NCBI GenBank assembly: GCA_019096065.1
Contig: JAGUCH010000004.1
Coordinates: 3,658,001 to 3,722,000 of the forward strand
Direction: 5' to 3'
Length of the DNA: 64,000 bases
Source: Paracyclopina nana
Taxonomy: Eukaryota > Arthropoda > Copepoda > Cyclopoida > Cyclopettidae
Below are positions 22,901 through 34,600 of the stretch, one piece after another; the first letter of the stretch is position 1; every line of letters begins with the position of its first letter. The translations under genes and the position numbers were made by a program. The notes below the pieces were generated by a model that saw only the letters and a program-made list of their open reading frames with translations, ran no database searches and was not told the origin of the DNA.

Positions 22901-25309
22901 TCTGACTACATCCTCAATGAGCGAACCCTTGGCAACATCAAGGGTGACATGACGGTTATCTACAACTGGATGTTCATCTTTGGCTACGGTATTGGTTTCG
23001 GCTTCCCCCTTTTGCTCGGGCTGCCCGATGACACCAAGGATTGTGGCGGCGTAGACTTCTCCAACACTCTGGCCGAGTACCAACTGGATCAAGGGGTGAC
23101 ACCTCTACTTGACCGAGGAGCCACCATCGATGATCTTCGGTCGGTCATCACTGAGTTCCAATCTGTAGTCGGTACCAAATTGTTCTGCATCGATGGCAGT
23201 GAAAACATTGCCTCTCAAAAGGCTGTAAACGGCATCAACAACCTCATTACTGCCATGGGTGCAAGGTTGGATGCTGAAGAGGCACTCGCTCAATCGGATT
23301 CTGAGGAAGAAGACGACATTCGAAGAAGAGCTTTCTTAACCACCAACAAACTGGTCACAAGTAACTCCACACTTACTGCATAGCCAACGTTTTGTTCCCC
23401 ATAGTTTGTACAGTTTTTGCAATTTGAATACCACTACTTCAACACTTTTCATATGGCAGACACACAACTGCTGAATTTATGTTGTATCATCATCCACTTC
23501 ATGGATAACACTCACTGCAAACTACCACACACTTGACACTAACCGAATTAACTGCGACTTCTTCATGCCTATATACATCTGACATAACATGAGAGGAAAT
23601 CCCCCATTACGTGCGTTATATGTAATGAGGCCTAATTTCAGGCGCAATATTCGTTGATGGGTGGTTTTCTCTCCTGACTAACTTGCTTAACTTTTGCCGT
23701 TTTCTTCTCTAATGACCATTCACTCAAACGTATAGGGCTGGGCTATCCTGATTGGTGCCCTTGTTGACGTGTACTCTGACATTGTCGCGAACAATCGAAC
23801 CTTTTCGCCCAACTACTACGACACCACTGATCCACTCGTATTTTACAATTATGCCGGCATCTTGGCTTACGGCTTTGGCTTTGGTTATCCCGAATTGATT
23901 GATCTTCCTGGGGACAAGGACTGCGGATCAGCCACATTTAGGGACACTCTCGCTGCCTACCAATTGGACCAAGGCATCGACTTTTTGCTACGCAGGGGAG
24001 CCAAAACGAGTGAGCTGAGATCTGTGATCAACGAGTTCGAGCCCGTGGTCGCTCTGAAGCTGGGCTGCATCGATCCGGCTGAGAATATCGAGTCCAGAAT
24101 TGCGGCTCAAGCTGTTAGTAATTTGATTGCTGCCATGAATGCTAGATTGGATGCTGAAGATTCACTTGGTTCCTCCAGTGATGTCTCCACTCGAAGAATG
24201 GATGAGCAAGAGTCCAGAACCGTGAACTATGCGTATCGAGGAGGCAAGAAACCAGCCAAGAAGCCCGAAAAGCCCAAGCTGAAAAACGCTAGCAGTCAAC
24301 TCATCATGAACAAGTTGGACTATGATGATTGGATGCCTGTGCTTGCCTCATCGCCAAAGATCTGATGGCCGTACTCACTTTATGTTGATTAATGACTGCG
24401 ACTTGTGCATTGAATCTCATTATAGGCGTTCAAGGCAGCTATGTAGACAAACTCACCCACCGTCACTTTAAGCTCAAACATTGCCCGACTGATATTGCAT
24501 GCTTTAAGAGAAAATGGCAGTTTATTGTTGCATGACCTTTTTATGATTTTTCATGATTTTTAAGTAAGCATTGGCAGCTGACTTCATCGTGTTGTGCTTC
24601 TACTAAATGATAAGTAATAAGTTCAAAAATGACTTGAGAGACTGCATTGATTGACCTTCTTTTGACTAAAAACAGTGTAGTGCATGATTTGTTAAATATG
24701 TTATTTTATGCCTCTTACTCAATTTCCCATGGTTACTAACACTAAACTAACAATGTTGTAAAAATATAACAGGGATGGTCCATTGTGCTCGCAGCCGTGC
24801 CTGACATTGTGTCTGACTGGATCCTTAACAATCGTACCCTTACCAACATAGGAGGTGATATGACAGTTATCTACAACTATGTCTACCTCGCCTCCTATGG
24901 TATTGGCTTCGGCTTCCCCCTTTTGCTCGGGCTGCCCGATGACACCAAGGATTGTGGGGCTCGAGACTTTTCAAGCACCTTGGCTGAATACCAATTAGAG
25001 CAAGGAATCACACCTCTTCTCGATCGTGGAGCTCAAGTGAACGACTTGCGATCGGTTCTCAGTGAATTTCAAACTGTAATTGGCACCAAATTGTACTGCA
25101 TCGACAACACTGAGAACGTCCTCTCGCAAAAAGCTGTAAATGGCTTGAGTAATTTGATTGCTGCCATGAGTGCAAGATTGGATGCTGAAGAGGCTCTCAA
25201 CAGCAATTCAGCTTACAGGAGGAACTATGAGTTTGAACAAATTCTGGACAATACCATAGAAGATAAGAGAGCCAAAACCCTGAGGAAACACATTCAGAAA
25301 AGGCTTTGA
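19905..25309 (+). CDS. Secreted protein of unknown family; two common exons, three alternative terminal exons
   Basis: I do not recognise the family. Exon 1 (19905-19989) encodes a signal peptide (hydrophobic core LTIILVILANSAM). Exon 2 (20415-20566) begins with a dibasic, furin-like site (RIKR, then QAVDP) and continues with an amphipathic helix, ending exactly at a codon boundary before GTAAGC. Three downstream paralogous exons (22862-23383, 23736-24365, 24773-25309) each start after an AG with a phase-0 codon for Gly-Trp and end in their own stop. Joined to exons 1-2 they give 252, 288 and 257 residues. The gaps between them (352 and 407 bases) hold no signal-peptide exon, so they most likely share the 5' exons by alternative splicing. 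Each carries two conserved cysteines (DCG and L-x-C-I), suggesting one disulfide. A 1.45-kb inverted-repeat element fills intron 2. Secretion is well supported; role unknown. Confidence 0.72.
21649..21722 (-). repeat. tRNA-like (Trp, CCA) pseudogene or SINE head
   Basis: On the minus strand an A box (TGGTCTAGAGG, 21704-21714) and a B box (GGTTCAAATCC, 21661-21671) are spaced as in a tRNA, with an anticodon loop TTCCAAA. Acceptor and T stems do not pair well, so this is not a working tRNA gene; a tRNA-derived SINE is more likely. Confidence 0.55.
22100..22300 (+). repeat. LTR-like fragment (TATA box and AATAAA close together)
   Basis: TATATAAG (22210-22217) is followed 12 bases later by AATAAA (22230-22235) in a block less AT-rich than its surroundings. 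That tight pairing is typical of the U3/R part of an LTR. Ends and target duplication are not resolved, so this could be a solo LTR or a coincidence. Confidence 0.35.
22862..23383 (+). CDS. Terminal exon A of the secreted-protein gene
   Basis: The acceptor is CTCAAG at 22861. The exon encodes 173 residues starting GWSIVWAS, with the Gly-rich hydrophobic block YGIGFGFPLLLGLPDD, cysteines at KDCG and LFCID, and an acidic tail (SDSEEEDD) unlike exons B and C. It shares an identical 50-bp block with exon C. No AATAAA follows within 350 bases. Confidence 0.72.
   Translation, partial: GWSIVWASIFDITSDYILNERTLGNIKGDMTVIYNWMFIFGYGIGFGFPLLLGLPDDTKDCGGVDFSNTLAEYQLDQGVTPLLDRGATIDDLRSVITEFQSVVGTKLFCIDGSENIASQKAVNGINNLITAMGARLDAEEALAQSDSEEEDDIRRRAFLTTNKLVTSNSTLTA
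23736..24365 (+). CDS. Terminal exon B of the secreted-protein gene
   Basis: The acceptor is TATAG at 23735. The exon encodes 209 residues starting GWAILIGALVD, with the family block LAYGFGFGYPELIDLPGDKDC and the second cysteine in LGCID. It is the most diverged of the three and has a basic C-terminal extension rich in Lys-Pro (GGKKPAKKPEKPK). No AATAAA is visible before exon C. Confidence 0.72.
   Translation, partial: GWAILIGALVDVYSDIVANNRTFSPNYYDTTDPLVFYNYAGILAYGFGFGYPELIDLPGDKDCGSATFRDTLAAYQLDQGIDFLLRRGAKTSELRSVINEFEPVVALKLGCIDPAENIESRIAAQAVSNLIAAMNARLDAEDSLGSSSDVSTRRMDEQESRTVNYAYRGGKKPAKKPEKPKLKNASSQLIMNKLDYDDWMPVLASSPKI
24773..25309 (+). CDS. Terminal exon C of the secreted-protein gene
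   Basis: The acceptor is ATATAACAG at 24772. The exon encodes 178 residues starting GWSIVLAAVPD, closest to exon A, and ends in a basic tail (DKRAKTLRKHIQKRL). It is the only terminal exon followed by a canonical polyadenylation signal (25454-25459). Confidence 0.72.
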   Translation, partial: GWSIVLAAVPDIVSDWILNNRTLTNIGGDMTVIYNYVYLASYGIGFGFPLLLGLPDDTKDCGARDFSSTLAEYQLEQGITPLLDRGAQVNDLRSVLSEFQTVIGTKLYCIDNTENVLSQKAVNGLSNLIAAMSARLDAEEALNSNSAYRRNYEFEQILDNTIEDKRAKTLRKHIQKRL

Positions 25310-25453
25310 TACCTTTTCCTCGAATGAAGCAATCCTTTCATGAAGTTTTATTTTTGAAAACTGGCATAACTACATTACATTTCTTCATTATTTAACTGCC
25401 TGGTAATTTGAAGAAGGTCTTTATTTGTATTTAAAAAATGCTACATATCCAAC

Positions 25454-25459
25454 AATAAA
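25454..25459 (+). terminator. Polyadenylation signal after terminal exon C
   Basis: AATAAA 145 bases after the exon C stop codon; no equivalent is seen after exons A or B. Confidence 0.55.
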
Positions 25460-26454
25460 GTGAGTGGTGCTGTTATTTTTATAAGCAATCTTGTGATATC
25501 TTAAAGTTATTTTCCTCTTTAAAATGCAATCTTTGATTGCAGCCAACAGTCAATGCTGAATGATTGATGTTTTCATGGTTTATAGCTTATTCATCAAAAT
25601 AAGAATGAAAACTCATCTTCAACTTGTAATTCTACTTGACATCTTTTAGCCATAAATGTCAAGTCATACCCAAGTGTGCCCAATGCTAGGTTTCACTCTG
25701 AAGGTCAAACCACGATGAGAGAAGATTCTAAAGAAAGTTGGCGCATCTAAGCATCATTTTAGCATGCCTAGCGTACAATAGAATATTTAATTTGGTTGCC
25801 AGGCTGTGAAAATGGGCATACTTAGATGCACATTTGGAAAAGAATCTCTTTTGGTATGGGGCTTTTATGTGAAAGTGTGGTCAGAAACCGGTTCGCTTCA
25901 TATCTTATCAATTATTTTGTGCCAAGAGTCCAAGTCAATGAATGCAAAGAATTTATGGAGTTGGAGGAAAGTTGGGGAAAACGATCATGTTGAAAGATTT
26001 GTGCTGATAAAATCCATTTTGCCCACCGGCAACCAGGAAACTGGTTGCCACGGAAGCCTTTTGTTGACATTTTGCGTTCAGAAAATTGCATCTTGTTCAT
26101 TACTTGGACATTGCTGCCAATATTTCCAAATTGTGCACTACCTAAAATCGGAGGTGCGCGCGTTGCAATTTACAGATGAGCTCCGTGGGTTTCCATTTTT
26201 TCCTTTTGCGCACGTAGGCCAAATCACAATTATCGTGACATTTTTCAACTTCTACTCGCTCTCGCTATAATGGAAGTAAAAAATGCTGGCTTGACCGTAG
26301 TTGGCAAGGCGAAAAGTTGTCTTTTTAGGCTTTGGAGAACCGGTCTTCTAACTGCTGGAATTTATCAGAGAAATTGATCACAGCAGAGAAGAGCAGATTT
26401 GTGGGTCAAAAGATTTTTTTAATTACCATCTCCAGGCCTGAAGAGGTTGAAGCA
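25460..26454. other. Intergenic between the two paralogous secreted-protein genes
   Basis: About 1 kb. One 154-codon open frame (25806-26270 plus) is hydrophobic and cysteine-containing but has no signal peptide, splice support or similarity to its neighbours; I treat it as chance. The promoter of the next gene should lie here. Confidence 0.45.
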
Positions 26455-28698
26455 ATGTTAGCTGGCAGTTTATTAATCTATTTATCCAAAATTATAGGAT
26501 CATCTCGTTTATCCAATCCAAAAGTGAAAGATTTTAGCCGCCGCTACAAGCCCGTATCGAAGCAATTGAAAAAACGGACAGGGTTCGAAAGAAGATCCAC
26601 AACCATAAGCGGAGACGTTGTCGTTGGTGCCAGGGATTTGGACTCCCGGATCGAAACCACTCTGAGCATTGTCAAAGACAAGATTCCGACTGCGATTGAG
26701 AGCGTGGAAAAAGACATCGCGTTGGCCAACAGAGACAGAGTCATCCTCGCGTTGTCTAACTTCCTTGGAAGTGAGTAAATCTTGCCACATAATCTAGAGT
26801 CTGACCTGAAAAAATCCAAACTTGAGAATTACTACGATAAATTTTTTTTTCAAAAAAAAATTATCAATGCCAATTTGATTCCCACATATACATGTGAAAG
26901 ATAGTAGCAAGTTTTTCAGGTCAGTTTCTATGCTAAAAGCTGCCATTGTGCATTTCCTGATTTGAACTTTTCGCTTTTTTGATTGCGCGCGTGTTTTTCG
27001 TTTGAGATTGGGCCAACTTTGATTGGAGCACATTGACTCACATTCAAAATTCTGGCTTGCATATGAAATATGAAAAAGGGAAATCCCGTGAAAAAGTTGC
27101 CTCTTTGATATTCAATTGGGTAGAAATGCCACCAATTTTCATCTTTAAAAAAAAGAGACCTCATAGCGTAATGTAATTTTCCCCCTAGATCTCACCTGAT
27201 TGCACGAGTTATTCAATTGCTGAATATAATGATAATAATCCCCTTTTTCGTGGACTTTAGGTTTCTTTGGAGCCCTGTCTGCTGCTGGAATTGTGACCAA
27301 TTGGGATGAAGTGTCTGCGGGCAACAGACTTCAAATCATTGCGCAACTCATGTATGGCTATGGTTACTGGGGCCCCTTTGCGCTTGAATACGAGACAGCT
27401 CGAGTGGATTGCAACCTGGAAGATCTGGAAAAGGCCATCTACGAGTATGGCTATGTTTCAGACTACAAGAGGTCCACGGCGGATCCGCTCATTGCCAGCT
27501 ATTATGTGACAGAATACAATGGGAAAATCAAAGAAAATTTGTATTGCCTTGTAAGTACTTTTTCCCGCTTTAAAAAGCTTTAATATGCGCTCAGCAGAAA
27601 GTTTATTTATAAGAGTACATTTGCAGCTTGAAGATTTCGAATTCACTACAAGTAATACTTTGGGCTTTTAGCAGCTGCAAAGTGGCAAAGTACAGGAAAA
27701 GTTCGTTCCATTTAATGCTGCATTTGCATCCTTTATGTGAAAAGTCCATTAAGAAGCTATTTGATATTTTCCTATTTATACACTAAATATCCATGTCAAC
27801 TTGTATGGCCCAAATGTAAATATTTCCCTTATCCTCATCATGATTATTATTGGGCCTGCTCTATATTCTTTGTTATGGTTTCATATGCCACAAAGCGACA
27901 CGAATGTACCTCATATGCCATTTTCTTTCTTTCAAGGCCCATCAAGAGCTCGATAACTTTTCTGTGCATCGTATTTGCCCGGAAGATCTTGCGTAGAATC
28001 TTAAAGTTGCGAGTTCTAGCTGAGATGCATTTATGAATGCATTGACTCTTTAATTTTTTGTGGCTGCATTATCCGCCTTTTTGATTCTTTATTGTATTCA
28101 TAATAAGCTATTCTTTTATTCGGAAGAGTCTTTGCTTTCGGGCTTTCATCAATACATTGAGGAAATGCAGAACGATAAAATTGCTATTCATATACCGGTA
28201 GAAGCCTGGAAAATTAATGAACTTTAGAGGAAATCTGTACTCATCCTAAGTAGATTCTAAAAATGGCGTTTAATTTGAGTTTTTTCAGACGTAATTGCTA
28301 CATTTTAATGAAAATACAGTGTGCGGCTCCAAAATTGTAATGGCTTTTGTTTACTTCTGCAGAGCAGCCCGCTGAGTGCATTTTCGGAGCCGCATTCGGT
28401 ACATTTTGACTTTATCTTGCAAGTTTTGTTAGGAGATGCACTGAAATCCCTAATTTCGCCTCTCGCCCAAATCTCCTGAAATTCCGAGCCTTATTTCTGT
28501 GTCCTATGTAGCGTAAAATGAGCGAAGTTGGTTGTTGCTCAATCTCGAAAGTTTGCGCCGAAATTTTAATTTGCATGTGATATCTTTAACCTTCATTTGC
28601 AGATCCAAAGGAGCTCCCAAAATCAAGCTGCGAACGAATTGGACACCTACATCGACGTGTACACCAACTTGTTATCAGAAAAATATGCTTCTTTGTAA
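26455..28698 (+). CDS. Paralogue of the secreted protein, three exons, single terminal exon
   Basis: Exons 26455-26770, 27261-27550 and 28603-28698 join in frame (phase 1, then 0) to 233 residues. The N-terminus (MLAGSLLIYLSKIIG) could be a weak signal peptide; an upstream exon cannot be excluded, as the frame is open back to about 26332. Exon 1 ends with an amphipathic helix similar in place to exon 2 of the upstream gene. Exon 2 reads FFGALSAAGIVTNWDEV, then YGYGYWG and a DC motif, matching the YGFGFG...DC block of terminal exon B. A second cysteine (LYCL) precedes the last junction. The domain that is one exon upstream is split into two here, and no alternative copies follow. Family function unknown; the paralogy is visible but distant. 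Confidence 0.65.
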
Positions 28699-29215
28699 AT
28701 CTTTCAACATGATTAGAACTCTTTGTTATTTACCCAATAATTAGACCTTTTTTCGTTCTGAAAAAAGTTAAATGCACAAGCACAATAAGAGTTATTTTTG
28801 GTTTTTATGAAAATAATCTTTAAACTGGGCACTAAGCACTATTCATGAAACTTAAATTCTAGGGTTGTTACCAATTCTTATAATTATTGGGTAAATACTC
28901 TCTTTGAAAAAAATTAATTTTAGGAGAAACAGTTGACCTTCCACTTTGCCATTTGCCTGTTATTGTGTATATAAAAACGTTATACTTTTAAAATAGAGAA
29001 CCTTTTACCTGCATCATATATACGGCTCAACTGTTTTGAATTAGGCCAAAACTAATTTTCTAAGAATTCCATAAATGCAACAATATGCCTTGTGGGTATA
29101 TATTGCATGTTTGGCTGGTCACATATTGAATAGGAAATAAAATCTTGGATACATAAATTACGGCTGTATATTTGGTCCATTCATATGTAGTACATTATAC
29201 GAAAAACAGCAGAAT
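28699..29215. other. Intergenic between convergent genes
   Basis: About 520 AT-rich bases between the stop of the secreted-protein paralogue (plus) and the stop of the GPCR (minus); contains their 3' UTRs. No other feature seen. Confidence 0.5.
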
Positions 29216-32200
29216 TTACACAGAACTTGTGGTGGTCAATGGTGAGGCATCATGGTCTTTGGTTGCCTCTTTTAGTCCATTCAAAGCCTTATGGTCCAAA
29301 GCGTTCAAAGGGTTAACTTTTGGATCAGGTCCAGTTGAAGTTGCTGAAGCGTCTGGCATAATGTGCATGGTTATCATTGGATTTCTCTCATTGTCATTCA
29401 CTTCTCCATGTGTCATTGCTTCCGCTTGGTTCCTTCTTACGCCTGGAGTATGCCTATGATTCTTTCTCCGGATCCAGCTAGATTGGCCTGAAAATGGGAC
29501 ATAAACGTTTATTCGTGCTTCGTGTTTCAATTAAGTGAGCAAGTCCCTTGGGAGCTAATAAAGTGACTTCAATTATGAGGGCTGTTTTACGAGAATGGCA
29601 TTTTTTCGCTTGAAATTGCAATTTTAAGCATTGTGAAGAACCTTTTAAAAAGCTTCAGCTTTTGTGAAAATGGCTACTGCAATTCTGAGCCATTGTTCAA
29701 AAAGCCACTTTTTGCTTTGCCACTTGGAGCTTTCCATTCAATCATGTAAAAAGTGAAAGTACTTGGCTTGAGTTACGTCCAAAGAAAAAAGGCTAAAGGA
29801 CTCACCGTTGTTCCATTGGGATGCCTTCCAATAGGAGAATCTGCACATTTTTGAGTAAGAGGAAATGTTTTCTGCCAAAACCTCCCGGAATATGGATGAC
29901 ATTAGGCAGTAGATGAAAAAGTTCATGGATGAATTTGCCATCAGAAACAGCTGGGAAATGTGGCCACCCAAAAGGACCCAAAGTGGGAGATTGAAGCAAC
30001 CATGGTTCATATCTTGTTTGTACTTCTCAATGGTAAACACCTAAAATATAAAAAAACAGAAAATGTGTCATATATACTTTTGTAATTGGTAATTGGCCTG
30101 ATACGTTAGGATCTTTCCAGTGTAATTTTTCCCTTCCAAAAAATATATTCTATCATGAAACCTTTAGCGAAGATAAAAGAGTACCTTCTAGTGAAATTCA
30201 AATTCTTTTATGTACTGCTCCTCCAAAGAGCAAGAAAAATGGGAAAGTGTCAAATTGAGCTGAGCATAGTAGTTTCTTGTCACGTCTGAATCACACAGGA
30301 GTTTCTTTTTTTTTTTGTTTACGCCAGCCTTTTGAGGTAAAACAAAGAAATCCAGATGCTCATGAGGAGAAAGAAGTGCCCAGACTACTAAACATACGGC
30401 CTTTCTCAAGGACAAAAGATGCTGAATAGAAGCTGCATTCCCACACAAAATCAACAAAATTTTCCTGCTCCAGCTGATTTACATGCTAGGCATATACAGA
30501 GTAGGCAGACATGGAACTTTTCTTTTGATTTATGCTCCAACAACCTGATGTCGGTTCATTGGTCATAAATAGAGATAGAAACTTGGTGACTAAGTTTCCC
30601 GCTAGGTGGCGCGCGGCTGCTTACCGGCTGCACGGCCAAAGGGCCGAATGGGCAGACCAAAATGTTAACTATTTACAATGCTGGAACATGCAAATTACCT
30701 CGTGCAGGTTAAGCAAAACCCGAGGGACATTGGAGACGAGGAAGATGATGACAATGCCAAATAAAACCAAAGCTTGTCTATTATCTTCGTTCAATTGCTG
30801 CTGATGGGCAGCAGTGGCATGCGGACCCATCACGTTTCGTCGCCTCCGGAGAGCACAATAGATCTGTAATTTAATTGCATATAGTAGTATATGCTGCAAT
30901 AGTGTAGATTAAATTGTTGCCTTTCTTCGCGCCTCTCCTCTAAAGAGCCTTAGGCCCTGTTCACCTGCAATATTATCAGCAAAATAACGCGCGATATTAT
31001 GATGAAATTTGCAAATATGTGGTATTTGTTAAATCATTTTTAAGATTTTGACTTCGGAATCGGTATATTGGTACCAAAAGCCATCCTACACCAATATAAA
31101 AATTCTCAGTTTCTCAGTATTTCTCTCCAATATTTTGCCAAAATAACGGCCATAATAAGCAGGTGAACAGGCCCTTAATTGCTAAAGTTATCAGGAGACC
31201 CAGTGCACCAGCTGATCATGGCAAAAAAGGGAAAAGGGGCAAATGCAATAATCGTTATTTGAAGGCCCTCCATTTTAGTGCCATGAAATATGCAGTGCAA
31301 CAAGGAAAAATTGCGGCTACGTTTTGTTCAAAATCTGTATACAGAATCTGGTTTTTTTCTGTAAATACTACCTTGAAGTTGAAAATGCACAGAGCAGCAA
31401 AGGGGACGATGCCAGTAACAACCAATTTGGCCAGATTGTTGTAGTAGAAAATGTAGTAGTCATTCATACGCAGATCGGTGGGCTTCACTGTAACAACGTG
31501 ACGAATGACAGTCTCGGTCAGGTTGGTCGTTTCGTTGAGGCTGCAAAATAATGCAATCATTAGAGCAATTCACGCCATCGATTCCTTCTGGCCAATTTAT
31601 GCTTTCACTTTGCCCATGCTGGCACATGATCATGGCGTTTTCCTAAGCTATTTTTAGCCCAGTCTCCAGAATCTAGTATTCATCTATTATTACTATTATA
31701 GTTCTTCCTTATTGGCTATTAATTAGGAGTCACAAGGCATGTTTTTCCTACCTAAGAGATCTTTGCAGGAGAAAAATGCGACAGCCAAAAAGGATCTTTT
31801 GATCTTAGGAAAGGAAATCCCCAATCATTGAATAAAACATTATTTGGGGTGGCTGGATTAAGGCCTAAACACACGAGCATGATTATAGTGTAATTGGGAT
31901 ACACGATTACAGGCCCTTTATAATGGGTATATACTACACAGTTAATTAAGGTACATTCTTGTTCTATCGAAGTAACTCGATATAGTAATCAAGCTAGAGC
32001 GGAATCGAGTGTTTACTCGGGACTCCCTTGGGACTTGAATGAGACCACTGAGGATCAGGGAGATGCAAGAAACAGACATTGGCATAATTGGACAGGACAA
32101 GCTGTTTTTTTACAGTAACTTTGGATTCTAAGTGAAAATACCCTTTGCTTACCTTTGAATTTTACGCTCGCGGTCGACGACGTCAATCTCAAAGAATTTC

Positions 32201-33083
32201 GGTGTGTTGAAGAGTACCGACAAAATGATGACTGGAACCAAATAGTGAACGACTCTTCTCCAAGGATTGGTGCCCTGGATCGCATTGTGGTACTCAATGG
32301 GCTTGGCCACGGCCAGACACCTCTCCAAGGCCAGGACGACTGTCGTGAAGATGGAGGAAACGATCGCCATGGATTGGAGCTGGTACAAAAAGTAGGCAAA
32401 GGCGTAGACATGTGCCACGTCATGGAGCGCTCCAAAGTTTTTCCTTACGGCCTCCAAGATGGAGCAGAGGATGAAGATGTTGTCGAAGATCGCCAAGAAG
32501 CAGAGGATTTTGTTGAAAATGCTGCAACGAGGCACAGATCTATACATTTATAGCTGGCGAAAAAAGCAACGAGAGTTACAAGTAGAATTGCAAAGCATCC
32601 ATGATGCAATGAGAAATGTTTCCGAGAATCTGGCAATGAATTGAAAGCTCCCAAATGAGCTTAAATTAAAAAGCAAGCAGCCAATTTAGGCTAATGATTA
32701 TGAAAAAATATTTTTACAGTTTCAATTTCAAGTACTACACTTATGCAAATAGTTCTCGATATGCTTGTATAGCATACATTTCATAAATGGAAATTAGCTT
32801 TTCATTAGCGAAATGAATTCAGGCACCGAATTAAAACTCGGCTCGGGATCGTTTCAGTAGCATAATAAGTTTCATAGTCATGTTACCTATTCAGCTTTTT
32901 GGACAGAAGAACTGGGATGGCTATTGAATTTCCAGCCACTCCAATGAGCCCCATGACCACTTGAACCACTCCGTCCATCCACCACGCCAGCTGATAATAC
33001 AGCTTCATCTCTTCATCTGTGGCCCCTGTGCACTCGTAAATATCTGTCTCATTGCTCGATCCAGTCAAGTTGTTGGCCTCCAT
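29216..33083 (-). CDS. Class A G protein-coupled receptor, FMRFamide-receptor-like
   Basis: A seven-helix peptide receptor of the plasma membrane. Six exons on the minus strand (33083-32887, 32521-32153, 31540-31372, 30863-30699, 30040-29806, 29487-29216) join in frame to 468 residues. The N-terminus has N-glycosylation sites (NLT, NET). TM1 ends GLIGVAGNSIAIPVLLSKK. TM3 ends with ALERCLAV, an ERC in place of DRY, and is followed by KPIEYH. TM6 is VLFGIVIIFLVSNVPRVLLNLHE. TM7 ends NSSMNFFIYCLMSSIFREVL, the variant of NPxxY common in FMRFamide and related receptors. The second extracellular loop has an NET/NLT cluster. The last exon is a hydrophilic cytoplasmic tail rich in Ser and Thr. The start is the only ATG that keeps the glycosylated N-terminus. 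The ligand is inferred only from general resemblance; another neuropeptide is possible. Confidence 0.85.
30953..31174. mobile_element. 222-bp Harbinger-like MITE in a GPCR intron
   Basis: 16-bp terminal inverted repeats (GGCCCTGTTCACCTGC at 30953-30968, and GCAGGTGAACAGGCCC at 31159-31174, one mismatch) are flanked by TTA on both sides (30950-30952 and 31175-31177). A 3-bp TTA duplication with GGCCTGTTCAC-type ends is typical of PIF/Harbinger MITEs. No coding capacity. Confidence 0.8.
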
Positions 33084-34600
33084 TATTTTTTTCTTCGACT
33101 TGATTGCCAGAGGTTCTGAAAGATCTAATGATGTGCCATGTAGTTTGTCTCAAAAGAGGATTTGGAGTCCTTTAGTGCTGAGCTGAATATTAATTGATCT
33201 ACGCACTTCATACGCTTAACGAAACACAATTGGAGAGCTTTTAGCCAAGGAACATCTCGAGTCGGTGTAGAAGGTTGTGATTCAACTCTGTTTGTGCTTT
33301 CTAAACACATCTCGCGTCCATTCCGGAGATTGATAAAATTTTGCCAGAGGAAATGGAAGTTGGAAAGTTCCAAAAACAATATGCATTTATTAATTCTCCA
33401 CATCGATTTATGCGATATGGAAAATGAAATGCGATGGGAATTTCAGTCTTTTCATCTTCAATTTTGAATGAGCAAGCGCGTTTCGATATATATACAGTAA
33501 TCCAGCTAAATATACCAATTCCACTGCAGATGAATATTTGACATTGGCAATGGAAAATGATGGCCATTTTTTTCGTGATCTTTAATTTATTCAAGTAGGT
33601 ACCCGAAAAGCAGTTTTTCAGGTAAAAAGTACAACAAGTTCAAATTCTAAGAGTTGACACGAAAATCTGGAATAACATTTGTTTCCTACATACAGAGTAG
33701 ACTTGCTATAAAAAGTAACCACTCACCTTTTTAGAGCTTTTCAAATGCTCCGAGTTCTCGAGGAATCTGAAGCAAACTGAGGCCCATCAATTGCACAGCG
33801 GAGAAATGGAAACGGAGGCCGCGGCCTCGAATACACTTTGAGGTCGTCGCGTCAGCTTGGAGAGAGGCTCTTTGCAAAAAGCTTACTAGCTGGCCTTAAA
33901 ATCGCTTGCATTCGCCTTCATGGGAGATAAACCAACATTTCCCACATAGTTTACAAATCCAAAAAAAAGACTCGTGGCTTTCACTTGTACGTATAGTACA
34001 AACCGTGCTTTCATGTACTTGATGCATATGTGCTAGTACACTGAAAATGCGCTTTTGGCAACAACTACAATTAAATGCAAAAGAAAAATACAGAATGCAG
34101 CTGATTTTTCCCCGAATCGCCATTACTTTTTTCAGCTAAAAAATAAAACTGATTAATTATCTAGAAACGATTATTATGATTTGAAAGAATAGTATAAAAA
34201 TAAAAGTAATGCTTTAGCAGCTTTTCATCACGTAGCTCAATTGCTGAGTCGTTGGCTGTCAATTTACTGATGCAGTACATGGTACAAATGGTGTCATAGA
34301 CCTGGACCTACTGTAGAGGCGGACTCAGACCAACAGACTAAGACTCTGACCAGTTTTTCAAGACCTAATGACATGACAAACCTGGACCCTAACTAATAGT
34401 TTGGCTAATTCTTTGAGCTATAAAAACGGCTCCCCAAGACCTACTGAAGCCCTGGTAAACCAAAAATATCCACTGTTGCTCCAAACAACCCTGGTTTCCC
34501 AACTCAACAATGTGGTTGCTCAAGTCACCCCTCAATTAGCTGCATCAGGCATTGATGAGAAAACGACTTCGTTACATCAGTCAGTCCTTAACAAAATATT

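Noticed and set aside
25806..26270. 154-codon plus-strand ORF
   Set aside because: No signal peptide, domain, splice support or similarity to the adjacent family; composition looks random.
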